A stretch of 53,898 nt of DNA from Igneacidithiobacillus sp041146875 (GCF_041146875.1 NZ_JBFRXP010000020.1:1-53898); one strand, 5' to 3'; shown: positions 7,579-16,645, counted from the first letter of the stretch. The notes: generated by a model not told the origin, from the letters alone. Program-made: numbers and translations.

Positions 7579-8970
7579 TTAGAGGGAATAATGATCTCCA
7601 ATGACCGGGCAGTGGTACGCTAGATCACGCTCACGCAGAATCTTGGCGATGCCCTCGCGGCCGTTGTCCTCACCATGAACCAAAAAGGTATGCGCAGGAC
7701 GCTGCTTGGCACCGTACCAGCGGAGCAATTCGTCGTGGTCGGCATGGGCCGAGAAACCACCGATGGTGTGTACCTTGGCGCGCACCTGGATTTCCTCACC
7801 AAAGATATGTACGGTCTTGGCGCCGTCGATGATGCGCCGTGCCAATGTCCCCTGCGCCGCATAGCCGACGAAGATGACGCTACTGTCCGCGCGCCAGAGA
7901 TTATGTTTGAGATGATGGGTAACGCGGCCGCCGCTCGCCATGCCCGAGCCTGCCATGATTACTGCGCCGCCGTGAATTTGGTTGATCTGCATCGATTCCG
8001 CCGTTTCGCGGGTGAAGTGCAGATTGGGCAGGGCAAAAGGGTCAATCCCATGATGGAAAATCTGGCCGGTACTTTCGTTGAAGCACTCGGGGTGGCGTCG
8101 AAAGATCTCCGTAGCGGAGATGGCCATAGGAGAATCCAGAAATACTGGGAGCTGTTTGGGTAGTTCGCCCGCCTCAATCATCTCGCGCAGAAAATAGAGT
8201 AGATCCTGGGCACGTTCGAGGGCGAAGGTCGGGATGATGGCGTTACCGCCGCGCTGCATGGTGTCGAGGATGGCGTCACGCAACTCACCGATGGAGGGCT
8301 GCATGGCCTTGTGCAAGCGATCGCCATAGGTACATTCCATCACCAAAACATCTACTTCGGGCGCTGGACTGGGGCTACGGATAATGGGTTTGCCGGCGTT
8401 GCCCAAGTCGCCAGAAAATACGAAACGCTGGCGTTTGTCACCTTCTGTAGCGTCGATGTACACCCAGGCCGAGCCGAGGATGTGGCCGGCATCACCAAAG
8501 CGCACGCTGATGTCTGGGCAGAGCTTGATGACTTCGTCATAGTTGGCAAGACGACCGAAGCGATCCATGGCATCGAGTACGTCCTGTACCTCATACAGTG
8601 GCTCCTGTAGCTCATCTCCATGACGTGAAAAGCGGCGATTGGCGCGTTTCGCCTCTTCGACGGCGAGCCCGGCAGAGTCGAGCATTACCAATCGCGCCAG
8701 ATCACGGGTTGCCGCCGTGCAAAGAATTTCGCCGCGGAAGCCACGCTTTACGAGCAGGGGGATGCGCCCACAATGATCCAAATGCGCGTGGGTGAGCAAT
8801 AGGTAATCGATGTCTTTGGGATCAAAACCAAAATCAGCGGCATTTTCTTTGGCGATGTCTCCCTCACCCTGAAAAATACCGCAATCCACTAAAATCTGTT
8901 GTTCACCAATTTGCAGGTGATGGCAAGAACCGGTAACACCGCCGGCGGCGCCGTGAAAGGAAATTTCCAT
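7579..8970 (-). CDS. MBL-fold / beta-CASP RNA-processing-type hydrolase
   Basis: A 463-residue protein starting MEISFHGAAGGVTGSCHHLQ after a GAGGAG ribosome site. The metallo-beta-lactamase core has LLLTHAHLDHCGRIP (the HxHxDH zinc motif, about residue 60), GDAGHILGSAWV (third His) and FSGDLGN. The beta-CASP insertion follows (CTYGDR, PTFALERAQDLLYFL, DSPMA, ASGMASGGRVTHHLKHNL) and the end contains GGFSAHADHDELL. This is the layout of CPSF73-related bacterial proteins predicted to be endo- or exoribonucleases acting with two zinc ions. The family is distinct from RNase J in its shorter C-terminus. Its cellular substrate is unknown. Confidence 0.9.
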   Translation of the reverse strand: MEISFHGAAGGVTGSCHHLQIGEQQILVDCGIFQGEGDIAKENAADFGFDPKDIDYLLLTHAHLDHCGRIPLLVKRGFRGEILCTAATRDLARLVMLDSAGLAVEEAKRANRRFSRHGDELQEPLYEVQDVLDAMDRFGRLANYDEVIKLCPDISVRFGDAGHILGSAWVYIDATEGDKRQRFVFSGDLGNAGKPIIRSPSPAPEVDVLVMECTYGDRLHKAMQPSIGELRDAILDTMQRGGNAIIPTFALERAQDLLYFLREMIEAGELPKQLPVFLDSPMAISATEIFRRHPECFNESTGQIFHHGIDPFALPNLHFTRETAESMQINQIHGGAVIMAGSGMASGGRVTHHLKHNLWRADSSVIFVGYAAQGTLARRIIDGAKTVHIFGEEIQVRAKVHTIGGFSAHADHDELLRWYGAKQRPAHTFLVHGEDNGREGIAKILRERDLAYHCPVIGDHYSL

Positions 8971-9005
8971 GATGAGTTCTCCTCGTTGTTATCGTCTTTT
9001 CTTGA

Positions 9006-10445
9006 TCATGCGCCGGGCCGCAGTTGTCTGTAAAGTGCTACATACTCCCGCGCTGCATGTTGCCAACCGTAGTCGCCTCGCATGCCTCGGCGTTGCAATT
9101 CTCGCCAGTGTTCTCGGTGTTGAAAATGGCGCAAGGCCCGCTGGATGGCATCGCGCAAACCCTCGATGTCTGCTGGAGCAAAGACAAAGCCATTGCCCGC
9201 ACGCGCATCCTCATCGATGTCGCGTACCGTATCGGCAAGCCCTCCAGTCGCGTGAACGATGGGCGGACTGCCATAGCGCAAGCTGAACATCTGATTCAGC
9301 CCACAAGGTTCGAAGCGCGAGGGCATGAGGAAGGCATCAATGCCCGCTTCGATACGGTGCGCGAGTCCCTCATCAAATCCGATATGCACTGCCACCTGTC
9401 CGGGATGTTCAGTTGCCAACTGTCGAGCCCGATTTTGATAGTCCGCCTCGCCACTGCCGAGCAGGACCAACTGAATACGTTCGTGCAGAAGTTCTGGAGC
9501 AAGCTGCAGTATGAGGTCGGTGCCTTTTTGCTCGACGAAACGGCTAATGACACCAAGGAGCAACACCTCGGGATCGGGATAGAGCCCTAGCTGGCTTTGC
9601 AGGGCACTTTTGCAGCGCGCCTTGCCGGCGAGATTGTCGGTGTCATAGTGGGCGACCAAATAGGGGTCGGCCGTAGGATTCCAACGGGTGTCATCAATCC
9701 CATTGAGGATGCCGGTTAGGTCCCCGCTGCGTGCTTGCAAGAGGCCGGCGAGTCCCATACCAAAGGTCTCCGTCTGGATCTCCTGGGCGTAGCGCGGACT
9801 GACGGTACTCAAGGCGTCGGCGTAGATCAGTCCCGCTTTCAGGAAAGAAAAACTGCCATAGAGTTCCGTACCCGCCGGGTGAAAGTCTTCCGTTGGCAGG
9901 TGCAAGGCACTAAGTAGCGACGGCAAAAAGCGCCCTTGGTAGGCCAGATTGTGGATGCTGAGCAGGGTTGCCGGGCGTGGCGCGCCAATACGACTTTCCA
10001 AGGCCAGGAGATAAGGTGCCAAGGCTGCCTGCCAATCGTGCGCGTGCAGTAGGTCCATGCGCCCCGGCAAAAAGGGGATACGACCTTGGGCAAGTTCCAC
10101 GCCCATGCGATTGAGATAGGCGTAGCGCTCAGCGTTGTCTGGCCAATCCTGTCCATAGAGATCTTGGTAAATGCCGCCGCGCTCGTAGTAGCCAGGTTCG
10201 CGCAAAAACAGCGTGTTCGGCTCCGCAGGCAAACACCAGATCTCTCCCTGGTGCTCGGTATAGGGAGGGGTGAAGCTGCCTAAGTAGCGTAGGTGTGGTA
10301 TTTCTGGTTTGCCATAGTAGGGCTGTAATACCCAAGTTTCGATCCCCTCGGCCCGCAGTTGTCCGGGAAGGGCACCGATTACGTCACCGAGCCCCCCAGT
10401 TTTGGCGTAGGGGGCCATCTCCGAGGCAAGAAAGAGAACACGCAC
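9006..10445 (-). CDS. glgA: Glycogen synthase (ADP-glucose type)
   Basis: A 479-residue GT5 glycosyltransferase that transfers glucose from ADP-glucose to a growing alpha-1,4-glucan. The start is taken at GTG 10445, which gives the family-typical first residues VRVLFLASEMAPYAKTGGLG with the K-x-G-G-L nucleotide-sugar motif, and has GAGGAG six bases upstream. HAHDWQAAL near residue 140 and SRFEPCGLNQMFSLRYGSPP near 375 are standard GlgA segments, the latter carrying the E/G-L-x-Q signature. No glgB/glgC lie beside it, so the glycogen pathway must be completed elsewhere; galU in the same direction downstream supplies UDP-glucose, not ADP-glucose. Confidence 0.96.
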   Translation of the reverse strand: MRVLFLASEMAPYAKTGGLGDVIGALPGQLRAEGIETWVLQPYYGKPEIPHLRYLGSFTPPYTEHQGEIWCLPAEPNTLFLREPGYYERGGIYQDLYGQDWPDNAERYAYLNRMGVELAQGRIPFLPGRMDLLHAHDWQAALAPYLLALESRIGAPRPATLLSIHNLAYQGRFLPSLLSALHLPTEDFHPAGTELYGSFSFLKAGLIYADALSTVSPRYAQEIQTETFGMGLAGLLQARSGDLTGILNGIDDTRWNPTADPYLVAHYDTDNLAGKARCKSALQSQLGLYPDPEVLLLGVISRFVEQKGTDLILQLAPELLHERIQLVLLGSGEADYQNRARQLATEHPGQVAVHIGFDEGLAHRIEAGIDAFLMPSRFEPCGLNQMFSLRYGSPPIVHATGGLADTVRDIDEDARAGNGFVFAPADIEGLRDAIQRALRHFQHREHWRELQRRGMRGDYGWQHAAREYVALYRQLRPGA

Positions 10446-10573
10446 ACTGCACTCCTCAACCAGTAAAAACTGTGGTGAAAATAACACTACCAGCTATCGG
10501 CGCCAATTTTGAAAGTTCTCCCGGCCTGCCGTAGTATGCCGGAAGCTAAATTTCAAAACCGGAGAAGACGAAA

Positions 10574-11149
10574 ATGGAAGTCTGTGAGCGCTTCAAGGAA
10601 TTTCGCGACCGCAACCGTTGCGTGGTGTATTTCCCCAACACCCACAACGAAGAAGAGCCTGAGGCCTACAGTAGCTTTCTTGCCATGATGCGGGTACAGA
10701 TGGGGATCATGATTCTTGCTCCCGACCGCGAAGAGCGCTTCGAGCCGGTCTACCGCGATGCCCTCAAATACCATCTACAAACCATTCGCCATAGTCGCTT
10801 GTTCACCAGTTACGTGCCGATCAAAACGCGGGTGTACTTTGTCGAGACGATTGCCATGCGCGATGCCTTTTACGCCTGTGCCGATTTCTGTGTGCCTGGT
10901 GGCACCTTAAATGGGGGTGCAGTGGACTTGGAGAGCCCTATTCGTGCTGGCTGTCCACTTCTCCTCGGACCCCAAATGCCGGACAGCGCTGAGCGACGCG
11001 GCCTACTCGAGGCCGGCGGCGCTCGCTATGCGGCAACAAATGAAGAGATTGTTGAGCAGGCGCGGGATTGGCTCAAAGACCCCACCAGCGCAACAGAGAC
11101 CGCGGCCAAGGCACAGGCTTGGTGGCGTGGCCAAGGGCGGAGTTTGTAA
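10574..11149 (+). CDS. Half-length Kdo-transferase-like (WaaA C-domain) protein
   Basis: A 191-residue protein divergent from glgA, with GGAGAA before its ATG. Residues ~85-170 (VETIAMRDAFYACADFCVPG, TLNGGAVDLESPIRAGCPLL, LGPQMPDSAERRGLLEAGGA) follow the C-terminal nucleotide-sugar-binding Rossmann half of 3-deoxy-manno-octulosonate transferase and other GT-B enzymes: activity/membrane-gate segment, G-G-x-x-x-E-P-like motif with E-S-P, and G-P-x-x...AE. The N-terminal acceptor domain of ~200 residues is absent, and no broken remainder is visible upstream. It may be a free-standing domain with another role, a relic, or a subunit. Function therefore unsure. Confidence 0.55.
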   Translation: MEVCERFKEFRDRNRCVVYFPNTHNEEEPEAYSSFLAMMRVQMGIMILAPDREERFEPVYRDALKYHLQTIRHSRLFTSYVPIKTRVYFVETIAMRDAFYACADFCVPGGTLNGGAVDLESPIRAGCPLLLGPQMPDSAERRGLLEAGGARYAATNEEIVEQARDWLKDPTSATETAAKAQAWWRGQGRSL

Positions 11150-11152
11150 CGG

Positions 11153-11662
11153 TTAGTGTGTGGGATTGCTGTCTACGCGAAAGGGATACAACGACTCGTA
11201 GAAATTATCCATTGCCGCGCCCTGCGTGTCGTATCCGGTAACCTGGATGCGGCCATCGACAATTGCCAGATACACATGGCAAGCCCGCGCGCTTTTGTTC
11301 GCCGGCACCTTGCCTAATATGAACGCCGCTCCCGCTGCCCCGCAGGCGGGTGGAACTGCTGCGTTGTTCCATTCGCTGAGAAAGGCTTGGCTCCAGCGCT
11401 GCGCATTGCTGCCCACCCACAGGGCACGGTGGTTTTCCCAAGCCGATAGGATGTCCTGGCGACTGCTCGGGTTGGTATCCAGATCCAGTTGGCGCTGATG
11501 CAGGAAATCAATGGAGTTCAGCGCGATACTGAGGTTGTTGCGCACGCTGTCTTGCTTCTGGATGACTTGCCAGCTAAGGATGATTGCAAAAATTCCGTAC
11601 AGGCCAATCGCCGCAAAAAGGAAGATGGCGAAACGCCGCCGTGCGGCTTGGTTAGGAGTCAT
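11153..11662 (-). CDS. Membrane-anchored protein of unknown function
   Basis: A 169-residue protein. Residues ~10-32 (FAIFLFAAIGLYGIFAIILSW) form one membrane helix after a short basic N-terminus, so the remaining ~135 residues probably lie in the periplasm. These begin with a helical stretch (QKQDSVRNNLSIALNSIDFL) and later contain two cysteines (PPACGAAG, RACHVYLAIVDG) that could form a disulfide. No family recognised. Its ATG shares one base with the stop of the DUF3579 gene (TGATG), so the two are translationally coupled. Confidence 0.65.
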   Translation of the reverse strand: MTPNQAARRRFAIFLFAAIGLYGIFAIILSWQVIQKQDSVRNNLSIALNSIDFLHQRQLDLDTNPSSRQDILSAWENHRALWVGSNAQRWSQAFLSEWNNAAVPPACGAAGAAFILGKVPANKSARACHVYLAIVDGRIQVTGYDTQGAAMDNFYESLYPFRVDSNPTH

Positions 11663-11991
11663 CAGGAAGAACGCCGGGAGTCGGCCTGTTTGGCGGCTTT
11701 CTGTGCGGCGCGGCGCTCCGCCAGGGTGCCAATTTCGTAATGAATCATTAAGCGGTTTTCCTTGGCAAAATGGAGGATCTCCTTGTACGCCTCGGGACGC
11801 AACTGCTCCAGGGCCTCGTCCATGATGATCGCGGCATTGCCGTTGATGGTGGCCGGCTCGATCATCGGTAGGTAGTGAATCTTGTGGTCACTGCCAAAGT
11901 GCGCAAGGCCTACCCCTTCGATGAGCATCTCTGCCCAAGCCGAGGGGCGGAACTTGCCGCCCTTGTCATTGACACCCTCAATGATGATCAT
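11662..11991 (-). CDS. DUF3579 family protein
   Basis: A 109-residue protein starting MIIIEGVNDKGGKFRPSAWA at ATG 11991, chosen over a start 33 bp upstream because it matches the family start and has a purine-rich site AGAAAGGGGG. The family hallmarks are FRPS-x-W near residue 17 and the LRPEAYKEILHFAKENRL segment near the end. DUF3579 proteins are small, cytoplasmic and restricted largely to beta/gamma-proteobacteria; no function is established. A Lys/Arg/Gln-rich tail follows the domain. Its stop overlaps the next start. Confidence 0.8.
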   Translation of the reverse strand: MIIIEGVNDKGGKFRPSAWAEMLIEGVGLAHFGSDHKIHYLPMIEPATINGNAAIIMDEALEQLRPEAYKEILHFAKENRLMIHYEIGTLAERRAAQKAAKQADSRRSS

Positions 11992-12074
11992 TACGCCCCC
12001 TTTCTCTTCAGCGCGGCATAGCATAACCCAAGAGGCGCCGGAGCGAAAAACCTGGGGGCGAGATCACCGCCGGA

Positions 12075-12974
12075 TCACTCCACAATTTTTTCTTGCACCA
12101 TTTGACACATCCCGCTTTCATACAGATATTTTGCAAATCCCCGGCCGATTTCTGGATGATGCAAGGCAAAATTTACAGTGGCTTCGAGGTACCCCAGTTT
12201 GTCTCCGCAGTCGAAGCGCTGTCCCTGAAAGCGATAGGCCAAGACCTGACGCTCGCTTAGCAACTTGGCAATGGCATCAGTGAGCTGGATCTCGCCTCCC
12301 GCACCGGTTGCGGTATTTTCGAGAAAGTGAAAGATACGCGCTGGTAAGATGTAACGACCAACGACGCCAAGATTGGATGGTGCTTCCTCCGGCTTGGGTT
12401 TTTCCACGATACGGCTGACCTGATAGATTTGTTCGTCCCAAGCACGCGCTTCGACAACGCCATAGCGCGTACTATGCTCATAGGGGATTTCCTCCACTCC
12501 CAGTATGCCAGCCTGATAACGATGGTACTGATCTACCATCTGTGCCAACACAGGTTCTTTAGCCAACATAAGATCATCAGCTAATAGCACTGCGAATGGT
12601 TCATCGCCCACCACAGGCTGTGCCATCGAGACGGCGTGACCGAGCCCCAGGGGGTAAGGTTGGCGCAGATGAATGATGCTGACGTTGCTCGGGACGATCG
12701 CTCGCACTTGCTCGAGCAAGGCGTGTTTTCCCTTTTTTTCCAGCTCCACCTCAAGTTCATAGGAAACATCGAAGTGATCGGCAATGGCGCGTTTACCCCG
12801 CCCGGTGATGAAAATCATCTGGTCACAACCCGCAGCGATTGCCTCCTCGACGGCGTATTGAATGAGAGGTTTGTCGACTACAGGTAGCATTTCCTTGGGG
12901 CTGGCCTTGGTGGCTGGCAAAAATCTGGTGCCGAGACCAGCTACGGGAAAGACTGCTTTGCGTACACGATCCAT
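12075..12974 (-). CDS. galU: UTP--glucose-1-phosphate uridylyltransferase
   Basis: A 299-residue enzyme that makes UDP-glucose from UTP and glucose-1-phosphate for LPS, exopolysaccharide and galactose metabolism. The N-terminal nucleotide-binding motif is AVFPVAGLGTRFLPATKASP, followed by KEMLPVVDKPLIQYAVEEA. FAVLLADDLML carries the metal-binding Asp pair, and VEKPKPEEAPSNLGVVGRYI is the usual C-terminal sugar-binding segment. Full length, with a GGAGG ribosome site before ATG. It lies 27 bp after the DUF502 gene in the same direction. Confidence 0.96.
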   Translation of the reverse strand: MDRVRKAVFPVAGLGTRFLPATKASPKEMLPVVDKPLIQYAVEEAIAAGCDQMIFITGRGKRAIADHFDVSYELEVELEKKGKHALLEQVRAIVPSNVSIIHLRQPYPLGLGHAVSMAQPVVGDEPFAVLLADDLMLAKEPVLAQMVDQYHRYQAGILGVEEIPYEHSTRYGVVEARAWDEQIYQVSRIVEKPKPEEAPSNLGVVGRYILPARIFHFLENTATGAGGEIQLTDAIAKLLSERQVLAYRFQGQRFDCGDKLGYLEATVNFALHHPEIGRGFAKYLYESGMCQMVQEKIVE

Positions 12975-13001
12975 GTTACCTCCGCTGGGATGATGAAAAC
13001 A

Positions 13002-13667
13002 TTAACTTTGTTCCGGATTTTCCGTTTGCAGGGCCTTGTCGCGTGCCGCTCGTCCACTACCTACTCCGCCTGCCATGGCAAAGCGCAGTGCTTGCTGCGG
13101 GCTTAGATCTGGCAGTGGGATGATCTTGCTGCGCGGCACTACGCAGGTAAATCCGCCCACGCCGTAACTCATGGGGATGAATACTGCTACACAATCCTCG
13201 TCGGCAATCGTGGGTAGCTCCGCCAGATGATCGCGGGTAATCAGCCCCACCAGATAACCCATATCGCCGCCCTGCCGCAGCAAAACCGCGCTACGGAAAC
13301 CGCGTTCTTTGCCACCAAAAAGGAGTTCTACGGTTTCTTGAATGGTGCTGTAGATACTGTGTAATACCGGGATTCGTTCGAGCAACATATTGATGCGTTC
13401 GAAGATCCAGGCGGTAAGTACGTGGGATGCCAAGAAGCCCACGGCAAAGATGCAGAGCAAGGTGAGGATAATGCCTAATCCGGGGATATCCATGCCGAAG
13501 ATGGCCTGGATAGGCGCGGCAAAGATACTGTCCACCCAGCCACCCACCATGAGGACGACATAGATGGTCAAGCCAATCGGCAGGGAAATGAGCAGGCCCT
13601 GGATGAACCAACGGCGCGGGTGCCAGCGCCGCTGCAGGGTCACCTTGGGGTTCGGCATTGGCAGCAT
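13002..13667 (-). CDS. DUF502 family inner-membrane protein
   Basis: A 221-residue protein with two membrane helices: residues ~22-45 (FIQGLLISLPIGLTIYVVLM) and ~65-90 (GIILTLLCIFAVGFLASHVL). The DUF502 core continues with RIPVLHSIYSTIQETVELLF and FIPMSYGVGGFTCVVPRSKI, the most conserved segments of the family. Function is unestablished. ATG codons at 13667 and 13658 are both possible starts; neither has a strong ribosome site. It follows the GlrR gene by 80 bp and precedes galU. Confidence 0.85.
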   Translation of the reverse strand: MLPMPNPKVTLQRRWHPRRWFIQGLLISLPIGLTIYVVLMVGGWVDSIFAAPIQAIFGMDIPGLGIILTLLCIFAVGFLASHVLTAWIFERINMLLERIPVLHSIYSTIQETVELLFGGKERGFRSAVLLRQGGDMGYLVGLITRDHLAELPTIADEDCVAVFIPMSYGVGGFTCVVPRSKIIPLPDLSPQQALRFAMAGGVGSGRAARDKALQTENPEQS

Positions 13668-13747
13668 AGTGTTATGAAGGCCTCAATTAGCAACTCGCAG
13701 ACAAGTATACCCGCGACTGCAACAGTTTATCACCCGCAGTTGGCGTG

Positions 13748-15130
13748 TCATGCCTCTGCCGCATCTTTGAAGTCCTCCGGTCGTAATTGATGTTTGCGCA
13801 TCAACTTATAGAGGTCAGTGCGGTGTCGTCCGGCAATGCGCGCGGCTCTCGATATGTTGCCGTCGGTACTACATAACAAGCGTTGCAAATAGTCGCGCTC
13901 AAATTCGGCCTTGGCTTCCTGTAATTGAGTGAAGGCGGGTGTTGCTGCTCCGCGCCCCGAATCAGGGATGGCGCCGTTCGGAATCCAGGTTTCGTTACTC
14001 AGGGCCACGGCTTGCACAACGACATTTTCCAATTCACGAACGTTACCAGGCCAGGGGCGTTGGAGGAGCTTGTCCATTGCCTCGGAAGCAAAGCCATGTA
14101 TCTCTCTGCCGAGGCGCGTGGCCTCGCGATCAAGGAAATGCTGCGCGAGTAGCAAAATGTCTTCGGGGCGCTCGGCTAAGTTGGGGACGCGCAAGGGAAT
14201 GACGTGCAAACGATAATAGAGATCCTCACGAAAGCCACCGCCGCTAAGTAGTGCATGAATATCCTGGTGAGTGGCACTAATAACGCGCAGGTCCACAGGG
14301 TATTCCTCCCGTCCACCGACGGGCCGTACCCGTCCCTCTTGCAATACCCGGAGCAATTTGACCTGCAAGGGAAGGGGGAGATCGGCTACCTCATCGAGAA
14401 ACAGCGTCCCACCGTGTGCGCTGCGAATTAATCCGGGATGGTCGGAGCTAGCGCCGGTAAAGGATCCTTTCACGTGGCCAAAGAGTTCGCTCTCGGCGAC
14501 ATCGGCAGCAATTGCCCCACAATTGATGGCCAGAAATGGCCCACTCTTGCGTGGGCTGGCGCCATGGATGGCGCGTGCAACCCGCTCTTTGCCAACGCCG
14601 CTTTCGCCAGAGAGGAATACGCTCGCCTGGGTAGCGGCCACGCGCGCAACGTCTTCCATGAGTTCCGTCATCGCTCGGCTGCGATAGAGGAGGGAACGAT
14701 TTGCCTGTTGGCGTATGGCCTCGCGCAAATGTCGGCTTTCCTGTTTGCTCTGCCATTGCTCTAGGGAAGACTGGATGAGCTCTTGCAATTCCTCATAGCG
14801 AAATGGCTTGGCCAGGTAGCCAAAAGCATTGGCACGCATGGCGGCCACGGCGTTGGGGATACTACCGTGTGCCGTAAGTAATAGTACGGGAAGGTCTGGG
14901 TCTTGCTCTTGCACACGCTCGAGGAGCTCCATACCGTCGATCTCCGGCATGCGTAGGTCGCTGATCAGTAGATCGGGCAATTTCTTGCCTAGCTGTTCGA
15001 GTAACGCTGCTGGGTGGTCGAAGGTAACGACTTGATGTCCCTCGCTTTCTAGCCATAAGCCCAGTACACGCAAAAAATCCGGATCATCATCGACCACATA
15101 GATCGTTGCCAGGTAAGGCTCTTCCTTCAT
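13748..15130 (-). CDS. glrR: Sigma-54-dependent response regulator, GlrR/QseF type
   Basis: A 460-residue NtrC-class activator. The receiver domain (1-120) has the acidic pocket VVDDD and phospho-acceptor Asp58 (LLISDLRMPE), with Lys108 in AKPF. The AAA+ domain (~145-375) has Walker A GESGVGKE (175-182), the sigma-54-contact loop as GSFTGA (222-227; Ser replaces the usual Ala), Walker B GGTLFLDE, and the arginine-finger region. The C-terminal Fis-type HTH ends ISRAARIAGRHRTDLYKLMR, very like GlrR of enteric bacteria. Kinase, lipoprotein and regulator stand in the same order as glrK-qseG-glrR. Its ATG overlaps the lipoprotein stop (ATGA). Sites matching the GlrR operator occur at 26.6-27.75 kb. 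Confidence 0.9.
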   Translation of the reverse strand: MKEEPYLATIYVVDDDPDFLRVLGLWLESEGHQVVTFDHPAALLEQLGKKLPDLLISDLRMPEIDGMELLERVQEQDPDLPVLLLTAHGSIPNAVAAMRANAFGYLAKPFRYEELQELIQSSLEQWQSKQESRHLREAIRQQANRSLLYRSRAMTELMEDVARVAATQASVFLSGESGVGKERVARAIHGASPRKSGPFLAINCGAIAADVAESELFGHVKGSFTGASSDHPGLIRSAHGGTLFLDEVADLPLPLQVKLLRVLQEGRVRPVGGREEYPVDLRVISATHQDIHALLSGGGFREDLYYRLHVIPLRVPNLAERPEDILLLAQHFLDREATRLGREIHGFASEAMDKLLQRPWPGNVRELENVVVQAVALSNETWIPNGAIPDSGRGAATPAFTQLQEAKAEFERDYLQRLLCSTDGNISRAARIAGRHRTDLYKLMRKHQLRPEDFKDAAEA

Positions 15131-15636
15131 TTGGCTTTCTCCTGCAGGCTCTTTTTAGCCTCGGACTGTAACAAAGAATTTAGCTGTGTGAGTTTGGCCT
15201 TTTGTGCAGCATTTTCTGCGGCTAGCTTCTCCATCTGCTCAGCAAGTACAGGCGTGTCAACGCGCTGGTGTGCGCTTGGGTAATCTGAATGTGCGGCAAG
15301 TTGTAACCAGGAAGCACTTAGGTTGCGCCATCCTTGGACTTGTTTCACCAGGTCTGAATTTTGCGCTGCCATTTGTAGCTCCGAATGTGCCGCCGCGACA
15401 TTCGATCGGCTGAGTGGTTGCTGGCGGAGGTAGTTCTGGGCCAGTGCGAGATGAATTTGTGCACACGCTAGCGAATTTGCCGCGCCACAGTTGCCGAGGG
15501 CATGGAGCAACGCTCTTTCACTATTGGCTGGAATAGGCGCCGACGTGGTCGATAGAGGTAGTTGCTGTGCGCAAGCACTCAGCAACAGAGATAAACCAAC
15601 AGAAAAAAGAGCGACATAATGCTTCCTGATTAGCAC
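15127..15636 (-). CDS. Outer-membrane-type lipoprotein of the GlrK/GlrR operon (QseG-like by position)
   Basis: A 169-residue lipoprotein: signal peptide KHYVALFSVGLSLLLSACAQ with lipobox LSAC. The mature part is mostly helical and closes with a coiled coil (EQMEKLAAENAAQKAKLTQL). It sits where qseG/yfhG lies in enteric glrK-qseG-glrR operons; QseG is an outer-membrane lipoprotein that modulates the kinase. The present start is GTG 15634-15636, which lies inside the terminal repeat of the inserted IS element and overlaps the transposase stop by 7 bp (GTGCTAA). Removing the element restores an ATG that overlaps the kinase stop (ATGCCTAA), so the first residues changed from M-P- to M-L-I-R- while KHYVALF onward is intact. 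Confidence 0.75.
   Translation of the reverse strand: MLIRKHYVALFSVGLSLLLSACAQQLPLSTTSAPIPANSERALLHALGNCGAANSLACAQIHLALAQNYLRQQPLSRSNVAAAHSELQMAAQNSDLVKQVQGWRNLSASWLQLAAHSDYPSAHQRVDTPVLAEQMEKLAAENAAQKAKLTQLNSLLQSEAKKSLQEKAK
15617..15624. repeat. Target-site duplication, left copy (TAATGCTT)
   Basis: TAATGCTT directly abuts the left end of the IS element and recurs at 16672-16679 against the right end. Eight-base duplications are normal for IS1595-family insertions. Confidence 0.95.
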
Positions 15637-15650
15637 GATGATTCCGCTGC
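15625..15650. repeat. IS terminal inverted repeat, left
   Basis: This 26-bp end begins CCTGATTAGCACGATGATTC on the plus strand and is the exact reverse complement of 16646-16671. It contains the transposase stop codon and the GTG start of the downstream lipoprotein gene. Confidence 0.97.
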
Positions 15651-16583
15651 GCGTAGCCAGCGCTCTGGCCGGGGTCCTGTGTTGATGGCTGCACGAAGCA
15701 AGCTCATAGGTAATGTTGCCAGGTTAAAACGGCGGTTGAAGCGGTAAGTCATGGTGGAGAGATAACGTTGCGCATATTTCCGAAACTTAAAGGCATGGTA
15801 AGCACCGGAAAGGCCGGTTTTGAGATTGCCCAGCACGGTATTGACCCATCCGAACTGGGGCAAATCCCGGGGTTTGCGGCCACCAGCGACGACCACCGCA
15901 TGGGAACGCCCCGCATCGGCTATCCCGTTGAAGCAAGGGAGACCATCGGTCAGGACCTGACAGCCCGTATCGAATGTGCTGCGTGCCCAGCCTTCTATGG
16001 CGGTACTGGTAAATTCCTTGATTGCGGTAAATCGCGCGTAGACGGGATGACCCTTTGCATCGACCGAGACCGCGGCGACAAAGGGCACTTTGTTCTCGGA
16101 GCCCCGTCCAGGCTTGCCACCGGGATTTTCTCCTCCCAGATAGGCATCATCGGCTTGTACCGCGCCTTGGAGCGTGTAGAGCGCTTCCCGCTCCAGCATG
16201 GACTGCATGAGTTTGTGATGGATGCGCCAGGCCGTGGGATAGCTGACGCCCAATTGGCGCTTCAGCGCCAGTGCGGACAGCCCCGTTTTGGCCTGGCTGA
16301 TCAGATAAAGTGCCAGAAACCAAGTCGTCAGGGGCAAGCGGGTACCTTGAAAGAGGGTTCCGGCAATCAGGGAAGTCTGGTGACGACAATGGCTGCACTG
16401 AAACGTCTTGCGCGAACCGCCTTTCAGAACAGAATGCTGGGTACCGCCGCACTGGGGGCAATGAAATCCGTCCGGCCAGCGGGCCATTTCCAGTGCCGCA
16501 GCGCACGGCTCCTCCGTACCAAAGCGCTGTATGAATTCGGGGAGAGACAACCCTTTCTGAAACTGCACACGATTCATCGCCAT
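15630..16583 (-). CDS. IS1595-family (ISXO2-like) transposase
   Basis: A 317-residue transposase. An N-terminal zinc ribbon has Cys42, Cys45, Cys63 and Cys66 (CPQC...CSHC). An HTH-like segment follows (LSALALKRQLGVSYPTAWRI). The ISXO2-like DDE-type catalytic domain has QADDAYLGGE (Asp145/146), LTDGLPCF (Asp213), and the family's N-x6-K form, GWVNTVLGNLKTGLSG (Asn248, Lys255). A GAGGTG ribosome site precedes ATG 16583. Its stop TAA lies inside the left terminal repeat and overlaps the GTG of the lipoprotein gene, so termination here can feed reinitiation there. No frameshift or stop is seen. Confidence 0.96.
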   Translation of the reverse strand: MAMNRVQFQKGLSLPEFIQRFGTEEPCAAALEMARWPDGFHCPQCGGTQHSVLKGGSRKTFQCSHCRHQTSLIAGTLFQGTRLPLTTWFLALYLISQAKTGLSALALKRQLGVSYPTAWRIHHKLMQSMLEREALYTLQGAVQADDAYLGGENPGGKPGRGSENKVPFVAAVSVDAKGHPVYARFTAIKEFTSTAIEGWARSTFDTGCQVLTDGLPCFNGIADAGRSHAVVVAGGRKPRDLPQFGWVNTVLGNLKTGLSGAYHAFKFRKYAQRYLSTMTYRFNRRFNLATLPMSLLRAAINTGPRPERWLRAAESSC

Positions 16584-16645
16584 GGGACACCTCTATGCCA
16601 TAATAATCAACGCATTATACCACAACGGCGCACCGAACCGAAAAT

